Shown here piece after piece: positions 45,592 to 58,527 of a stretch of DNA of 64,000 bases (its first letter is position 1; each line of letters starts with the position of its first letter). The position numbers and the translations under genes are program-made. The notes beneath the pieces were generated by a model. That model made no database searches, was not told the origin of the DNA, and saw only the letters and a list, made by a program, of their open reading frames with translations. Source of the DNA: Beverwykella pulmonaria (lineage: Eukaryota > Ascomycota > Dothideomycetes > Pleosporales > Melanommataceae); contig BCHH01000007.1 in assembly GCA_001599595.1 (NCBI GenBank), forward strand, positions 1,891,785 to 1,955,784, in the 5' to 3' direction.

Positions 45592-45986
45592 GGCTGCGGG
45601 CGGGTATGATGTGTGTGTGAGAGACGAAGAGAAGCCGCGCACATCGCGGTCGAGGGTCGCAGCTTCCAAAATTTCGCTGCTAGCGCGACGCCAAGATTCC
45701 GCGGCAGGGATGCCTTATCGATAACCGACGAGGGCTTGGCTGTGAACGAAGTGGGCTGGAGGGGCGCAACGCCAACGTCATCGTCATCTGCCTCACGCAT
45801 GCGTGCCCGACATGGACGAAAGCAAGGTTGTAACTGCTTAGCGGTAGCTCCGTAGCAGGGTCCTACTCGTTCTGGCTATATAAACACGCACATACTCTTC
45901 AGCCCGCTCAACCACTTCCACTGCACTCGCAAAACTACTCCACACCCAAACTACGCTATACCCCATCACACTGCACCTCCCTCAAC
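45592..45986. promoter_or_regulatory. Bidirectional promoter, BMS1 / protease-inhibitor gene
   Basis: Two start codons face away from each other across 395 bp. On the inhibitor side TATATAAA lies at 45877-45884, 103 bp before the ATG, followed by a C/A-rich leader. The BMS1 side has no clear TATA. Confidence 0.5.
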
Positions 45987-46326
45987 ATGCCTGCCGTCAA
46001 CGTGAGCCCCGCCTTTCGTCAGCCTCCGGGCACTCCCATTTTCTGACATGTCCCCAGGTAACCCTCAAGTCCGGCGCCTCAGCCTCCGAGCTCGAAGCCG
46101 CAAAGAAGCAGGTCACCGAGCAAGGCGGCAAGATCACCAATGAATTCAAGCTGATCAAGGGCTTTACGTACGTCTATCTCGGTCCGGCATAGCTCGTGCT
46201 TCGTGCCCTACATGCCCCTCAGCTAACCGTTTGGATAGCGCCGAGTTCCCCGCCGACCAGGTCCACTCCCTGGCAACCAACGAACACATTACTGTCGAGG
46301 CCGACTCCGAGGTCACAACCCAGTAG
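45987..46326 (+). CDS. PBI2: Proteinase B inhibitor-like (peptidase inhibitor I9) small protein
   Basis: Three tiny exons (45987-46001, 46058-46167, 46239-46326) give 70 aa: MPAVN, then VTLKSGASASELEAAKKQV, GGKITNEFKLIKGFTAEFPADQV and a C-terminal HSLATNEHITVEADSEV. This is the I9 propeptide-like fold of yeast Pbi2 (75 aa), a cytosolic inhibitor of vacuolar proteinase B that also takes part in vacuole fusion. Both introns have good donors (GTGAGC, GTACGT); the second has an AGCTAAC branch site. The first exon is only 15 nt, so open-frame searches miss it. There is no signal peptide, as in Pbi2. Confidence 0.88.
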
Positions 46327-46589
46327 TGGCTCACCTACGTACATACTTGCACGCGATACGATAAAAACGGAACCCTGGCATGGTTGCATGAAGGGAGCAT
46401 GGCATCAGGCATGCCAATTTCGATGCGGAATCATAGATAGATATTGAATTGTAATGACTTCTACGTACGGAACTACTTCGTTCGTGCCATGCATAGGATG
46501 CGGGTATTCGTGTAAGCAAGCACAAGGGCGCCTTTGCATGTCGCCAACTGAGCACCACCAAGACGCAGGTCTGGTGCCGCATCTCTTGA

Positions 46590-48092
46590 TCAAACATCTT
46601 CCTCGACCTTTCCGACCCCTCTCAGGCTGAGATAAACGTCCGTTCCCCACCCCCACAGACTCTGCACCGCAATTCCCCCTCCAAAGTACTCTGCATACGC
46701 CCTTCCCAGCGGCAGCCCATACCCCAAACCTGCAAGGCTGCTCACACCATCGCCCCCAGGCCCCGAAATCGCACTGAGCGCATCCATGCCCGACCCCGAG
46801 CCTCCCCCCGACAGCGTATGCGATGCCTGGTCCTCATTGAACGTCGTGAAACTGTAGTCCCAGATATGCTGGTAGTTCTCGGGGGAGATACCGCCGCCGC
46901 GATCGCGGATCCGGATGGTGACGCCGGGGGTGGAATGCGCGAGAGGACGGATCTGCTCGTCCAAGGACGAAGCAGGACCGCCGTTTCCAACAAACGCCTG
47001 CGACGCCATGTCTGTATTGCCCTGGTCTTGGTTCGTGACGGCTGCCCGGCTCCTCTGATCATTCCTGCTGTTCCCGTTCTCGACCAACTCTTCTGGGAGC
47101 GGGGCGATGGTGATCTCGATGGCCTCGCGCTCCTTGCCACTCTCCACCGTCGCCCTGAAAGCGTTCTTGAACAGCTCCGTAATGATGTACTCGAGATGCA
47201 CCGGCACGTGCGCGAATGTATATTCCTGTTCCCCGTTGATCACAACGTGAGGCCGGACGCCGTATTTGAGCTCGCAGATCTCGCTCACCACGCTCTCGCA
47301 GTGCTGGACAATCTTGGCCGGCCGCAGCTTCGTGTCAATGACGCCCACGAAGCTGCCCGGGTCCTCGACTTCGTGCATGGTCTCTTGGTGCGGCTGGCTC
47401 GAGAAATGCAGGGCGAGATGTTGCTCTGCGATCAAGCGCGTCCCAATCCGCGCCCGTAGATGCTCGTCCAAGAACTGTGTCACGTCGATCGGACTGATGT
47501 ACTTCCTGGCCTCCAGGAAGCCGCGCGCCAGTGTGCTGATCGTGTTGGCGTGTGTCTGTACGAGGTCCGCCATCACTTCGGTGAACTTGACCTCGTCTTC
47601 GAGCGTCATGATCTCGCGTTCCGCCCATGGGAGAAGCGTGGACAGGCTGTGGATGTAATTCGAGTGGATCTTGGAGATGTGTGGGTTCGAGACAACGATG
47701 AACGGGAGGTTCCGAAGAGCTTGTATGCGGTGGGCGAGGCGTGCTGGTAGGATCGAGAGCGTAAAATTGGACGACGAGAAGAGCTGCGAGGTGGTGAGAG
47801 GTGGGCGGCCGTGTCTGGGGGTACGGGCGGTCAGCAGCTTCGGACGGAGTGCACTGCATCGCGCCACTTGGGATAGAGTCTCAGAGACTCACTTGACTAG
47901 GTCGGCGAGGGTCAGAGGATGCAGCGGAAGACTTGCGAGCCGTGCAATGTCATTGTCTGTGACAGTCGAAGTGTGCAACCGCCGGTGCTGGCGTGTCCTC
48001 GCGCCCATTGTCCTGCGGGCATTGCGCGGGCAGCAGAGCCGAATGAACTGCGATTGAATGACCAAAGGTCGCTGAACTTGAACTTGAGCCAT
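46590..48092 (-). CDS. Mitochondrial pyruvate/branched-chain dehydrogenase kinase (Pkp type)
   Basis: Two exons (48092-47893, 47814-46590) give 474 aa. The N-terminus is Arg/Gln-rich and acid-poor (RRTMGARTRQHRRLHTSTV), a mitochondrial presequence. Then come the PDK helical domain (HISKIHSNYIHSLS, QFLDEHLRARIGTRLIAEQHLAL) and the GHKL ATPase domain: N-box HLEYIITELFKNAFRATVE, G1 box DRGGGISPENYQHIWDYSFTT, G2 box GLGYGLPLGRAYAEYFGG. It phosphorylates and inactivates the E1 subunit of the pyruvate (or branched-chain) dehydrogenase complex. An Asn/Ser/Gly-rich insert of about 50 residues separates N-box and G1 box. Two fungal paralogs exist (Pkp1, Pkp2); I cannot tell which, though the insert favours Pkp2. 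Confidence 0.9.
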
Positions 48093-48767
48093 TGTCGAGT
48101 GGTGTAGCCGTCTACACCTCTCACGTCCCAGCTTCCAAAATTCTTCGTGGAGGGCGTTGCCAGATGGAAGCTTGCTTCTGCACACTCCTTGTCGCTTCAA
48201 GGCAAAGGTGGTTAGTAGCGTATTCTGTGTTCTTGTGGTTGCTTGGTACTCGAACACGGCACATGAGACTGGTCCTGAAAGCCGTCCGTCTATGTTTTGA
48301 GGAGCGTTGGAGGGGTGAGTCGGAGCTTCCCGATGCCTCGGCGTTGGTCTGAGCGGTCAGCAGTCACATGGGCGATATTTGGACGATGCGCTATATACCA
48401 AGCAGCAAAAGACTCCGCAAATGGATGCATGTGAAGGGCGAGTGGTTGAAGGGGTGGTAAAAAGCAACCTGTGTGTGCGGGGACGGCATTCGCGAACAAA
48501 CATGACCCCCACTACCAATAAGCTAGAAATGCGCCACACAGCTAGCACCAAGTCCGCGGCAAACGCGAAGTGGTATGGACATCTATTTCTATCTTCTACG
48601 ACACAAAATCGTATAAAGCCTGCATAAATGATTTTGGTATCCAGACGCCTCCCGTGACCCCGTGCTCTCACATTACTGTCAAGGGCGTCCTGAAAACCTG
48701 GGACAGAACCTGTCCATGCATCTCTAGAACATTAAACAAAAGGAACACTTCATGGCATGCAACGGGC
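48093..48767. other. Intergenic, promoter of the kinase gene and eEF3 3' UTR
   Basis: Both neighbours are on the minus strand. No gene seen. Confidence 0.4.
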
Positions 48768-51700
48768 TCAATCGTCCTCGTCCGAGAAGACCTCCTCACC
48801 ACGCTTTCTCCTCGCCATGCGCTCCTTCTTCTTCTTGCGCATCTCGCTCGAAGTGAGCTTCTTCTTCTTTCCGCCACCGGAAATCTTATTGCTGTAGAAA
48901 CCGTCAGTAAAGGGACGTACACATAAAGGGTCGGATGCACTTACCCCATGGCGTCAAATTTGTCCTCTTCATCATCACCCTTCTCAGTCAGACGGGGACC
49001 GGCACCCTGACCTTGCACCCAGTTGTGACCGGAAGGAGTCATCCTGCCGTCAACGACCGCCCAGACTTCCTCAGTAATGTTCTTTGTGAACTCGACCGAG
49101 TGAGTGATAATGATCACACCACCCTGGAACGACTTCAGGGCCTTCGACAGCGCACCAAGAGAGTCACGGTCGAGGTAGTTCGTGGGCTCATCGAGGACGA
49201 TTAAATGCGGGCGTTGCCATGAACAAGCAGCGAGAACGACCTTGACACGCTGGCCACCAGACAGACCACGCATGCGAGAGTGAGAGATCAGCTCGGCATC
49301 GAGACCGAAGTTGGCACCGTGGGCTTCAATCTCCTTTCGGACCAGGGGACGGAATTGACCGCTCGCAAGAGCCTCCTTCTGATCGACCTCAGCGACCATC
49401 TTGCCGTGGGAGGCAAGAATCTCGCTTCGGGGAATCCAGGCGTTGTCGGCAGTCATCATGGGCGTCCACTTCTCGTTCTTCTGGCCAACATTCTCACCAA
49501 GCGCGAACGAGCACTCGTATTCATAGGAGTTCTTGAACTTCCTACGCGAGTTGATGCCAATGACACGACGTTGAGAACCCTCGATGCGGTAGATCTTGTC
49601 CATAGCCTTCTCATCCTCCTCGGTAACGACCTTGTTGGCTCGGTCCATGGTCTCACGGTCCTCACCGGTCTGGAAACGCCACTGAATGTACTCCGAGGGA
49701 GTCTTGTCCAAATGATGATCGATATGTGCGAAAGCGTGCTGCTTGATGTACGCAATACGGATATTTTCGTGCTGGTACACCTCACCGGAAGTGGGGACGA
49801 GCTCACCAGTCAGGACGTTTACGAGCGTCGACTTGCCAGCGCCATTGGGACCGATGACGGCGATACGAGAGCCAAGCGAGCACTGGAAGCTAATGTCCTG
49901 GATCTGAGGCTTAGGAGTGCCGGGGTACTGGAAGGACATGTTGGTGACACGGACAATGGCCTTGGCCTTGGTCTTGACACCCTCGAGAAAACCGGGCTCG
50001 GGGAAGTGGAACTCCATATCCGACGCAGACAGCTCGTGGTAAGAGCGAGCAGACGGCACACGCTTGACGAATTCGCTGAGGTTACCACGGTAACGCTTCA
50101 GTTTGAAGCGCTCGTAGTGCACGACGTGCTGGATGACGTTATCCAAGAACTTGCTATCGTGGGAAATGACAATGGACGTGCAGGGCGAGCTGGTGAGGTA
50201 GTCCTCCAGCCACTTGACGTTCTTCACGTCCATGTGGTTGGTCGGCTCGTCGAGAAGGAGAATATCCGGCTTCTCGAAGACAGCACGAGCGAGTGCAAGT
50301 TTCATCTTCCAGCCACCGGACAGCGAGGTGATCAGGTTATTGAGCTGGTCCTGGTTGAAGCCGAACTCGATGAGGGTCTTCTCGACATCGGCCCGCGAGG
50401 TCTCAATACCTACATTGGCGAGCTTCTTCATAGTCCAGTCGATGACGGTCTGCTCGGTATCGGCCGAGTCGAGATCGTGCTCAACATACACAGTCTTGAC
50501 CTCGCTCTGCTTGGGGAAACCCTCGACCTGCTCGTTGTTGATAGCGCGCATGAGAGTGGTCTTCCCGGAGCCGTTGGGGCCAAGCAGGCCGTAACGCTGG
50601 CCACGCTTCAGGCGGAGATGGGTCTGATTGAGCAGGATCTTAGCACCATAGGCCAAGTTGAACGTGCAGTTGCAGAGGTCCTCGCCCTCCTCTTCATCCG
50701 GCTCAACCTCGTCTTCATCAGCGGCACCGGGGATGGACTTCTTGCGGAGATGGTCGGTAACAGTCTTGGCATCCGCGTCACCAACAATGGAAGCAACGAA
50801 GGGGCCGACGTTGGTCTGCCAGCTGAGTGAATCCTCGTCCTTCTCGTCGATAAGCTGTCCGCCAATGGCACCGATGTAGTTTACGATAGGCTCGAACTTG
50901 CTCTCCAGCTTGACGCCGGAGGGCAGGACCGCCTTGAAGGAGGCGACAACAGTGGCGATGTCGCTGGTCTTCTTGAGTTCGGGGATCTTGCCATCCTTGA
51001 CGGCACCGACACGAATGATGGTGTCGAGACCCTGGCGGGTCTTCTCACGAGCTTCAGGATCGGCAAGAGTGCCGAAGTTCTTCTCAAGAGCGGGCATCAG
51101 CTTAGGCAAGAAAGCGGCGACGATCTGGGGGTCTTCGACGAGCTTGCACATGTTGTCGACGATGACAGCAGCCTTTCGCTTAATAGCAGTCTCGCGCTCA
51201 ACGAGACCACGCTCGAGCAGAGGAACCATGATGGCAAGAGTGGGCTCGTGGACGTCGGTAACGAAGGTAGTGGCACCGAGAAGGTGGATGGTTTCGGGGA
51301 CGTTCTCCGGCTTCGCGATACACTTGATCAGCTCCGGAATGAATCGCTCAATATCCTTGTTCGAAATCAGAGCGCAGAGCTTCTCCATGGTGCCATAAGC
51401 AGCCTTTTTGACTTCAGGCTTGGTATCCCACATGGCACCAGAAATGACGGGGATCAGATCCGGCACACGGAAGGCGAGCTGAGCGGGGGCGCTCTTGCAG
51501 AGGATTTCGATGCATTTCAGGTCGGTCATCTTTTCGGGCCACTTCTGTGCCGTCTCGAGCGAGTGGATGATGTGGGGAATGATGGCCTTGACCGCATTGG
51601 GGTTTGCGGCCTCGATAATGGCCTCGGAAGCAGTCTGGGCAGCGACCTTGACGGCGCTGATCTTGTCACCGACAGCGGCCAGCGTGTTCGGGAGGAGGGC

Positions 51701-52081
51701 AACGAGATAGGGCTCAACGGCGGGGGAGACATTCGCGTGCTGAGCGATGGCGCGGATGGCGTCCAGCGCACGCTCGCGGGCAAGAGCATCCTTCTTGCTC
51801 GCGAGTTGTTTCCTCAGAAGCTCGACGATTCTAGAGGCCTGTTAGTCCGTGGACTCTCGGGTGGCAAAATTTGCCGTCATTTTTGCAATTTTCACTCACT
51901 TTGTGGGTGCATCCTTCTCCTCGATATCTCCGTTGATGAAGGTGGCAAGATCCGACGACGCAGAGTTGACCTCATCCTGAGTCTTGGAGACGTTTAACTT
52001 GCTGAACAGCTCGTCGAGGACCTTGATCGACTTGGCGTTCTCCGACTTTGCGGCCGCGGCGTCAGTTGCGGCGGGCGACAT
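48768..52081 (-). CDS. YEF3: Translation elongation factor 3 (eEF3, ABC-F ATPase)
   Basis: Three exons (52081-51900, 51830-48945, 48891-48768) give about 1063 aa. The layout is: N-terminal HEAT repeats, a four-helix bundle, ABC1 ([41 protein letters not shown]) and ABC2 ([40 protein letters not shown]). ABC2 carries the chromodomain-like insert that distinguishes eEF3 from other ABC-F proteins. The tail is Lys-rich ([27 protein letters not shown]). eEF3 is the essential fungal ribosome-bound ATPase that drives E-site tRNA release and late translocation. The last 124-nt exon carries only the basic tail; reading through its donor would end the protein right after DAMG. A long open frame on the opposite strand (49280-50830) is a codon-bias shadow. 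Confidence 0.97.
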
Positions 52082-54025
52082 GATCGCGGTTGTTGGGGCG
52101 GGGTGTCGCCGTCTGTGTGAGATAAAGCGGGCAGGCGGGCTTTCAAAAGGCGGTCAGAGCCAACCTTGGAGGGGCAGAAGATAGAAAAGTCTATCGGGGT
52201 ATCTGGAGGCGTGCAGGCGCTTTGGGGCACTCGCAGCTTTCTATGCAGATGCAAAGAACAGAAAGAGAGGAAAGGAAAGACCCTAGGTGGGAGCTGGGGA
52301 GAGAGTGGGAGGGAGTGGCAGCGAGGATGGAGGGGCGTTGGGTTTTTAAATCCTCTAGAAAAGGGCGAACAAAAAAATTTAGGTGCGGCTGGCAGGGGTG
52401 AGAAGTACGCTAGAGATAGCGCTAAGATACCGTAGCCGAGAGCGCTTGCCCAACGAACCCTCCAGTTGTGAGCATTACGCATCCATGGAATTCACATTCG
52501 ACATGCTGCTCACCCTGCTGCCTATTCGGCCGTTCGCTCTTTGGCATTCAACAGGAGCTCACATGTGGAAGCTCCCGTAACGATCACTGACGAGCCGCAG
52601 CGAGCTCTGCGACACTGGCGGCTTGTGAAACCAGTGCTATTTGTGGCAATTCTCACCTTCCTAGGCATACGGGCTGACCGCCTTCCAAGACCGACCCCGG
52701 CAGCTACTCGGGGATTCTGATTATGTGCATAGGGGACTCCAACACTCCAACACTCAAATTAATCTCGTCCGGCACTGCCACGTCTCCTTTGGCGCTCTTG
52801 CTAGCCCTCGTTCTGCAGAATACACCTAAAGTACCAGCATGTACTTGAGAGCCTCCATTCACATTCCTTTTGGAATACCACGTGCACCGGTCCTCATAAG
52901 GCAGTTGCTTCGGGCGTTGATATTGGGATCTGGCCTTTCGCGCTACGGCCGCCAGCGGAGGTCCAGCCCTAGTCCCGCAATACCTACCCGGTCTTGCCGA
53001 CGTAAATTCAAACGCAATCGCATTTGCCACGTTACGGGTCGAAGAGGGAATTGGCGGTACAGCTGCCAGTAGGTAGACGTGAGGACAGCTGTACTAAGGA
53101 GGTAGTAACTAGTGAGCGATAGCCAAACAATATTTCCTGGCAGAGTAAATATATCTCTGGCAGATATAACAGGGCTTTGCACAGCTGAATTGAGCCTCTT
53201 GGGCTTGTGCTAGAATTGCTTGTGGTTCCTCATTGGATACGAGCTCCTGTGTGCGATTCACTGATAGTATCCCTGACAAATCTGCGGTGAAGCTAGAATA
53301 AGCATCCAGCTTTCCCATGGGAATGTTAAGCAGCAAACAACTGTTACGTCCAATCCTTCGGCAATGCCCTGCAGAAGAGCAATTCCACGAACATTGGTAC
53401 TGCCTCGAGCCCCGGATTAATTAAAGTTTTTCTTTGACAATTAAAGTTTTTTCGTGGCTTCTCGCTTGCGATGCTTGCTCGGCGGGCTGTCCCTATCACT
53501 GTGGCATTGATCGCAGAGCAGCATGTACTTCAGCCATGCGCAACACTTATCGATATCCCCCAGATTCTCTCCACTTGGTTGGGTTCTCCACATTGCGCTT
53601 GTACCAATCCGGCTTGGTATTGGTGTGACTTGCATCGAAATACACTGGAACTGCAACTTGCGAGACATAGCCTGCACTGGGAAATCCAGCAGGGCAATGT
53701 AGGCAGCGTTCCTCGATGTCTCTTCCTACCAATTAGATTTCTTTCTCAATTATCACGAAAAGAGGCTATCAGAAGTATACAGAATGATTGCGCCACTGCC
53801 TTATCATGTCACACATCACAAGTTTCCGGATTCCCTCTATATCGCGTCCGAACTTCGATATTGAGAAGCTATAATCTGCCTCCAGGTATAAAGTGTTCAC
53901 TAATCACATAATATTTTGCTGACTAAGCAAGCGGTGAGTTAATTACTCGCTTGAAGCAGGAGGATGTAGCTTATAACCCATTTCTAGGACCTTGTTTAAA
54001 AACATCTCACACGCTAGATGAAGAT
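52082..54025. other. Intergenic between divergent eEF3 and Zn2Cys6 genes
   Basis: About 1.9 kb. The first 400 bases are presumably the strong eEF3 promoter and leader. No gene was recognised in the remainder. Confidence 0.4.
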
Positions 54026-55648
54026 ATGGTAACAACCTCTGTTGTCGCAAAAGCATCGAATGCTTGCGAATTTTGCCGGAGGCGTAAAAGAAGCTGTGAC
54101 AGGGTTTTTCCAAGGTGTACAACATGCATCACAAAGGGTGTTGAATGTGACTATTCTTCGACTAAACGCATCCAAGAATTTCCGGCAAGTTACTTTCTCG
54201 ACCACCGAGCTTTTCAAGAGAGCAGCCTTTCGCTACCTCCTATCGAGTATACCTTGCCTTCTAGCGTGGCAGACTCGATTGGAAGCTCGGAGCCCATCGT
54301 CGCCGCCTACTATGATAAAATTCATTGGTGGATACCAATTGTATCAAGAACCCGCCTGTCTATCGACCTGAAAGAGTCCGCCTCAGTACCCAGTGCGGAA
54401 GTTCGATTACTGGTCCTGGCGATGAAGGTCATCCTTTGGCATCCCTCGTTACAGGAGCCCTCTGACCCAAGAAACCGCGCGTATGTCACTGCGAAAGATG
54501 CCAACAATGAGGCAATATCAGCTGGAGTGCTCAAACTTAGACTTCTTCAAGCACAGGTCCTACTCACCGTCTATGAGCTCGGTCACGCTATCTATCCCGC
54601 GGCCTATCTATCTATGGGCGCATGTGCCCGCTATGGGATAGCTCTTGGGGTCGACTTAGCGTTGCAACCTGGTACTTTAGATTCACGGGTCGGAGACCTA
54701 GAGCAAGAGGAGAGGAGGAGGACTTGGTGGGCGATTCTTGTTCTTGACAGGTGAGCACTTCTGCATACTCAACGCGCTCGCTAACAACAGTTATAGATGC
54801 ATGCAAATTGGCAACCCAACTCGGCCACTCTGCTCTCAGAATCCGGCAATAGATAGCATTCTTCCATCAGACGACGAGGCATTCTATCAAGGAGTATGCC
54901 ATAGTCGTGCCACCATTTTTATAACCGCTTCTCACAGTACCGCAGATTACAAAGCCTCGAAACTTCACACTTGCTGATGCGCCGAGTATTGAAATGGGCA
55001 TGTTGGCCCGAATGTCGCAAGCCGCCTTTCTTCTTGGAAAAGTCTATCATCACAATCAAAACCCTCCGTTCAATGATGCCGATCGTCAAGACGAGTACTG
55101 GCAGCTTGACCGCACTATCCGTGCACTTCTAAAGCTATCGTATGTGGAGGGTCAGACTCGGCGCATGGCTGTTTGTAGCCAGACTGATATATGCTTTCGG
55201 TAATTCTGATTTTCAATTAACCTTCAAGCATAGCAGCTAATAATCCAAAGTGCCCTCATCGCTCTCCACGATCCCGGTGGCTCCCGAAGCGACGAACCCC
55301 ACATGACCTTCACTATGAACCTCCTGAAACCACTTGCAGATTCTATGTCCTGGGATACTGCAATTTTCCTCGGAGATTCAAAGGTCTCAGTTGAAGATGC
55401 CTCGCCGTTGCTGCTGTCGTGGGCGTATGAAGCTGCAAAGATTCATAGTCGACTTATAGGGCAGTATGGAGAAGATACGTTGTGGGCATTGGCGCAGATG
55501 AAGACCAAGTTGGGGATTATGGCGAGGAGGTGGAAAGCGGGCGGTAAGTGGCTTCCATTGTTCATCCGCATGCTTGCGTTCGGGAATTGGGCGCTGATGA
55601 GTTGCAGAACAATATCTGAATCTTTTGAAGATGCAAGCTGGGATATAG
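54026..55648 (+). CDS. Zn2Cys6 transcription factor
   Basis: Five exons (54026-54750, 54797-54893, 54946-55199, 55251-55543, 55608-55648) give 469 aa. The zinc cluster CEFCRRRKRSC plus CTTCITKGVEC (residues about 14-40) is complete, with six cysteines in usual spacing and a basic RRRKRS loop, but no clear coiled-coil linker. The regulatory domain includes WWIPIVSRTRLSIDL, LLQAQVLLTVYELGHAIYP, MGACARYGIALGVDL and EERRRTWWAILVLDR, typical of fungal_trans proteins. The last exon ends QYLNLLKMQAGI. It is a nuclear activator or repressor; targets are unknown, but the convergent isochorismatase-like gene is 124 bp away and is a candidate partner in a small cluster. Confidence 0.88.
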
Positions 55649-55772
55649 ATATGTGTAAATTCTACGGAAAAGACTGGCTCAATATCTATCTGATACTTTA
55701 TAAAGTCCTAGTGTTGATACGGGCTTTGGGAAAGATGTCCCTTCCAAATTCTCCCTTCAGCACTCCGTCACA

Positions 55773-56505
55773 TCATAGCGACTCAATATACTCATCAGTG
55801 GTGCACACCTTGTTGGCAAACAGTGGCCAAATGATGTCCGTCGCTGCCGCCTTTTGCTCAACCGTAAACCCAGCCGTAGAATCACTGAGGAGTGTGACAT
55901 GGTAGCCCCTATTGCCGTGTCAGTATCGTTCGTCTTCCGGGAAATATTGGGAATATGACTTACATATCATAAGCATACCGCGCCGTAGCCTCCACACACG
56001 CATTCGCTGTCAATCCTGCAATGACCACATTTGTGATCTCGCGCTGCCGAAGCTGGAAATCGAGGTCCGTATTATTGAATGAGCTGCACAAATCAGCCTT
56101 TCGTCCCAAAATCCATAATCGCGGTGAACTTCATGTGCACACTAACCTACTATTCCAGTGCCGTCCTACCAGCACATCCCCATTCCCTATATCCGGCTCC
56201 ATGCCCTCCAAGATCTCCGCGCCCCAACTCCCCTCTTCAAACACCTTGCCCTCTTTCTGTAGGCCATGATTTGCAGTCATGTGTTTCCAGCCAGAGTAGA
56301 AAGAAGGCTTGTACTGCTGGTGCAGGCAGTAATAGACTGGGATCTTTTGGGCGCGGACGGCGGGGAGGAGGGTGAGAATGTGCGTAATGGTGGAGGATTC
56401 GAGCAGGGAGGATTGAAGGGATGGGTAGAGTTTGCCTGAGGGGTGAAGAAAGTCGTTGTACGGGTCGATGAGGAGGAGGGCAGTGTGAGGGTACGTGATA
56501 GACAT
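55773..56505 (-). CDS. Isochorismatase-like cysteine hydrolase
   Basis: Three exons (56505-56147, 56083-55964, 55908-55773) give 204 aa. The fold is recognised by ALLLIDPYNDF (catalytic Asp) near the N-terminus, GRHWNSSSFNNTDLDFQLRQ, and IAGLTANACVEATARYAYDMG with the nucleophilic Cys, followed by VTLLSDSTAGF. The first intron uses donor GTTAGT, chosen because it alone keeps the conserved HWNSS-to-NTDLD spacing. Family members hydrolyse isochorismate, nicotinamide, N-carbamoyl amino acids or similar amides; many fungal copies sit near regulators. The substrate is unknown. A TATAAA lies 121 bp upstream (56631-56626). Confidence 0.9.
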
Positions 56506-58527
56506 CTTGGTGTTGGAAGAAGGTGGTTTAGCTTGGTAGAGAAACTGATGGATTGTAGAAGGTCTGGAGATGGAGTGCTGTATTGGTGCTCTGGTGTTTC
56601 TTTCAAGCTGAGGAAATGGTCGCCCTTTATACACCTATCCATATATCTTCTTGTCTGATACACTTTGTGATGCACTACTATAGTGGCTGCTCGTCCATCG
56701 TTACTCATCTTATTATCCTATGACCAATATCCAAGCTTTCTTGTCTTTGTGATGAATTGTCACAATCATTTACGATTTCAGTTTCCACCGCATCCGCCAC
56801 TCGTTTACATCATGCGTTCTTCGAACTGCATGCATGTTCTTTGCTGAGTCGCTAGGCTAGCGGCGCATGCAGTGGACTAGCGGCGGGTGTTTGTTAAAAC
56901 TTACCTTGGGTAAGCATACCGCAGATACCAAAGCTTGTGTTAACATACAGCTGTCTCTGAATATGTCTTGCACGAGGTATACGCACCTATAATCACTTGC
57001 TTAATAAGCACTAGCGCCAGTGGTCCATATTATCAACCTCGCTGTTTCCAAAGGCCAACTAGCAGCTATTGTGAGCCCTGTATTATGTCGGAAATTGATG
57101 TTACTGAATGCCATACTAGGCAAAACTCCACTCCACGCAGGCGAAGTTTCACATATCAAAACCCAACATCGCCTAGTGTGAATAAAATCCTAGCCGCTCC
57201 ATGTCATTCCCTTACTCCTAATCTTCGCCTGATCTCTCTTCGGAAGTTCAGCGAAGTACTTCTCCAAGTCACAACAATGAATAACCTCCTGATATAACTT
57301 TTCATCAAATTTCGAGGACCCAATAATAATATTTTTTTATCAAGGCATTGACAAGGGGACAGAAACGGCGTGTGATAAATGTGATGATATATATTTACGA
57401 ACCGACGCAAAGCAGGTGTTCTTAACGATGTTAGATTAAAGACAACATGAACTGCAAAAGAGCCCACATTTAGACAAGACTTGAGAAGTCTGCGAATGAG
57501 GAATACAGCTATATGGGTACATTATGGTGAATTTGAAGACAGAGAGGTATCCTGCTATGTCTTCGGATGGAAGGTCTTTAGCCAAAACCAAAAAGCTAAC
57601 CAGCTACAAGGCTCATCTTCCAGATCGAATTCAGGAGGAAGATAGCGCATACCGTACACACGAGTGCACTCCTTAGTTTTACAGAAAGAGAGCCATATCC
57701 ATACCAACATCAGCGAGATTCCGAGCTATTTTGGGAAACGGTGGAGAAGCCGAGTCTTTTCCAGCTTAACGTAGTTATAAGATGTTGATTGACCGTTTTG
57801 GGAGGCAAAGTGATGCCCAAGCATGGAAGTTTGCAAAGGGGTTTTCATCGAGAACTTGAGGCAGATTGGTCTAGACCATTCACGGTCCAGTGATCTCTAT
57901 TGCTTGGAAGAGCAGAAGTTGGATCTACACGTCAGATGGTCCGCAGTCTTCAAATAGGAGCACACGTCTCTAGAGACATCTCTCACAGCTTTAAGACTAG
58001 GTCAGATGCTCAAGCCAACCATACGATGGTGATACTGAACTTTTGGAGGGAAAGAGATACTCGGCCATATGGAGCCATGCTGCTCATTTTATAATCAAAT
58101 GTCTGAAGGTGTGCGAAGAAGAGTTCGTTGGGCCCGGGTGGGGTAGAGAGCGGCTTCGAACTTGGATTATCGTGTGAATGTGGATATGTGACATTGGCGA
58201 CGTAGAGTCCTTAGCGATAATTTAGATATAACAGCGGAGGTAGGTCAGAAACCACGGTGCTCATCATCTTTCCTTGATGTTGGCATGTCATTGCCACCTC
58301 ATCACATTCTGTAGCACCATGACCTTCTACCCTGGGAATGTGTACTAGGAAGAAGAGTTCGATATATCTATGCAACACAAAGAGTGAGATTTCCCCAAAT
58401 ACAAACGATCTATGTGTAAATCTACAGGTATTGCATCGATCCGATCGCTCAAGGACCGCCCAAAACGCCGTTTATGCATCTACATCTATTCGTCATGGCC
58501 ACACCATTGCTATATTATACAAGCTCG
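56506..58527. other. Long intergenic region
   Basis: About 2 kb, relatively AT-rich, with short open frames and many stops. No gene, RNA or clear repeat was recognised. Confidence 0.4.
56626..56631 (-). promoter_or_regulatory. TATA box of the isochorismatase-like gene
   Basis: TATAAA on the minus strand, 121 bp before the ATG at 56505. Confidence 0.4.

Noticed and set aside
49280..50830. 516-codon open frame on the plus strand
   Set aside because: It lies exactly antisense to the eEF3 coding region, has no domain and reflects the strong codon bias of that gene.
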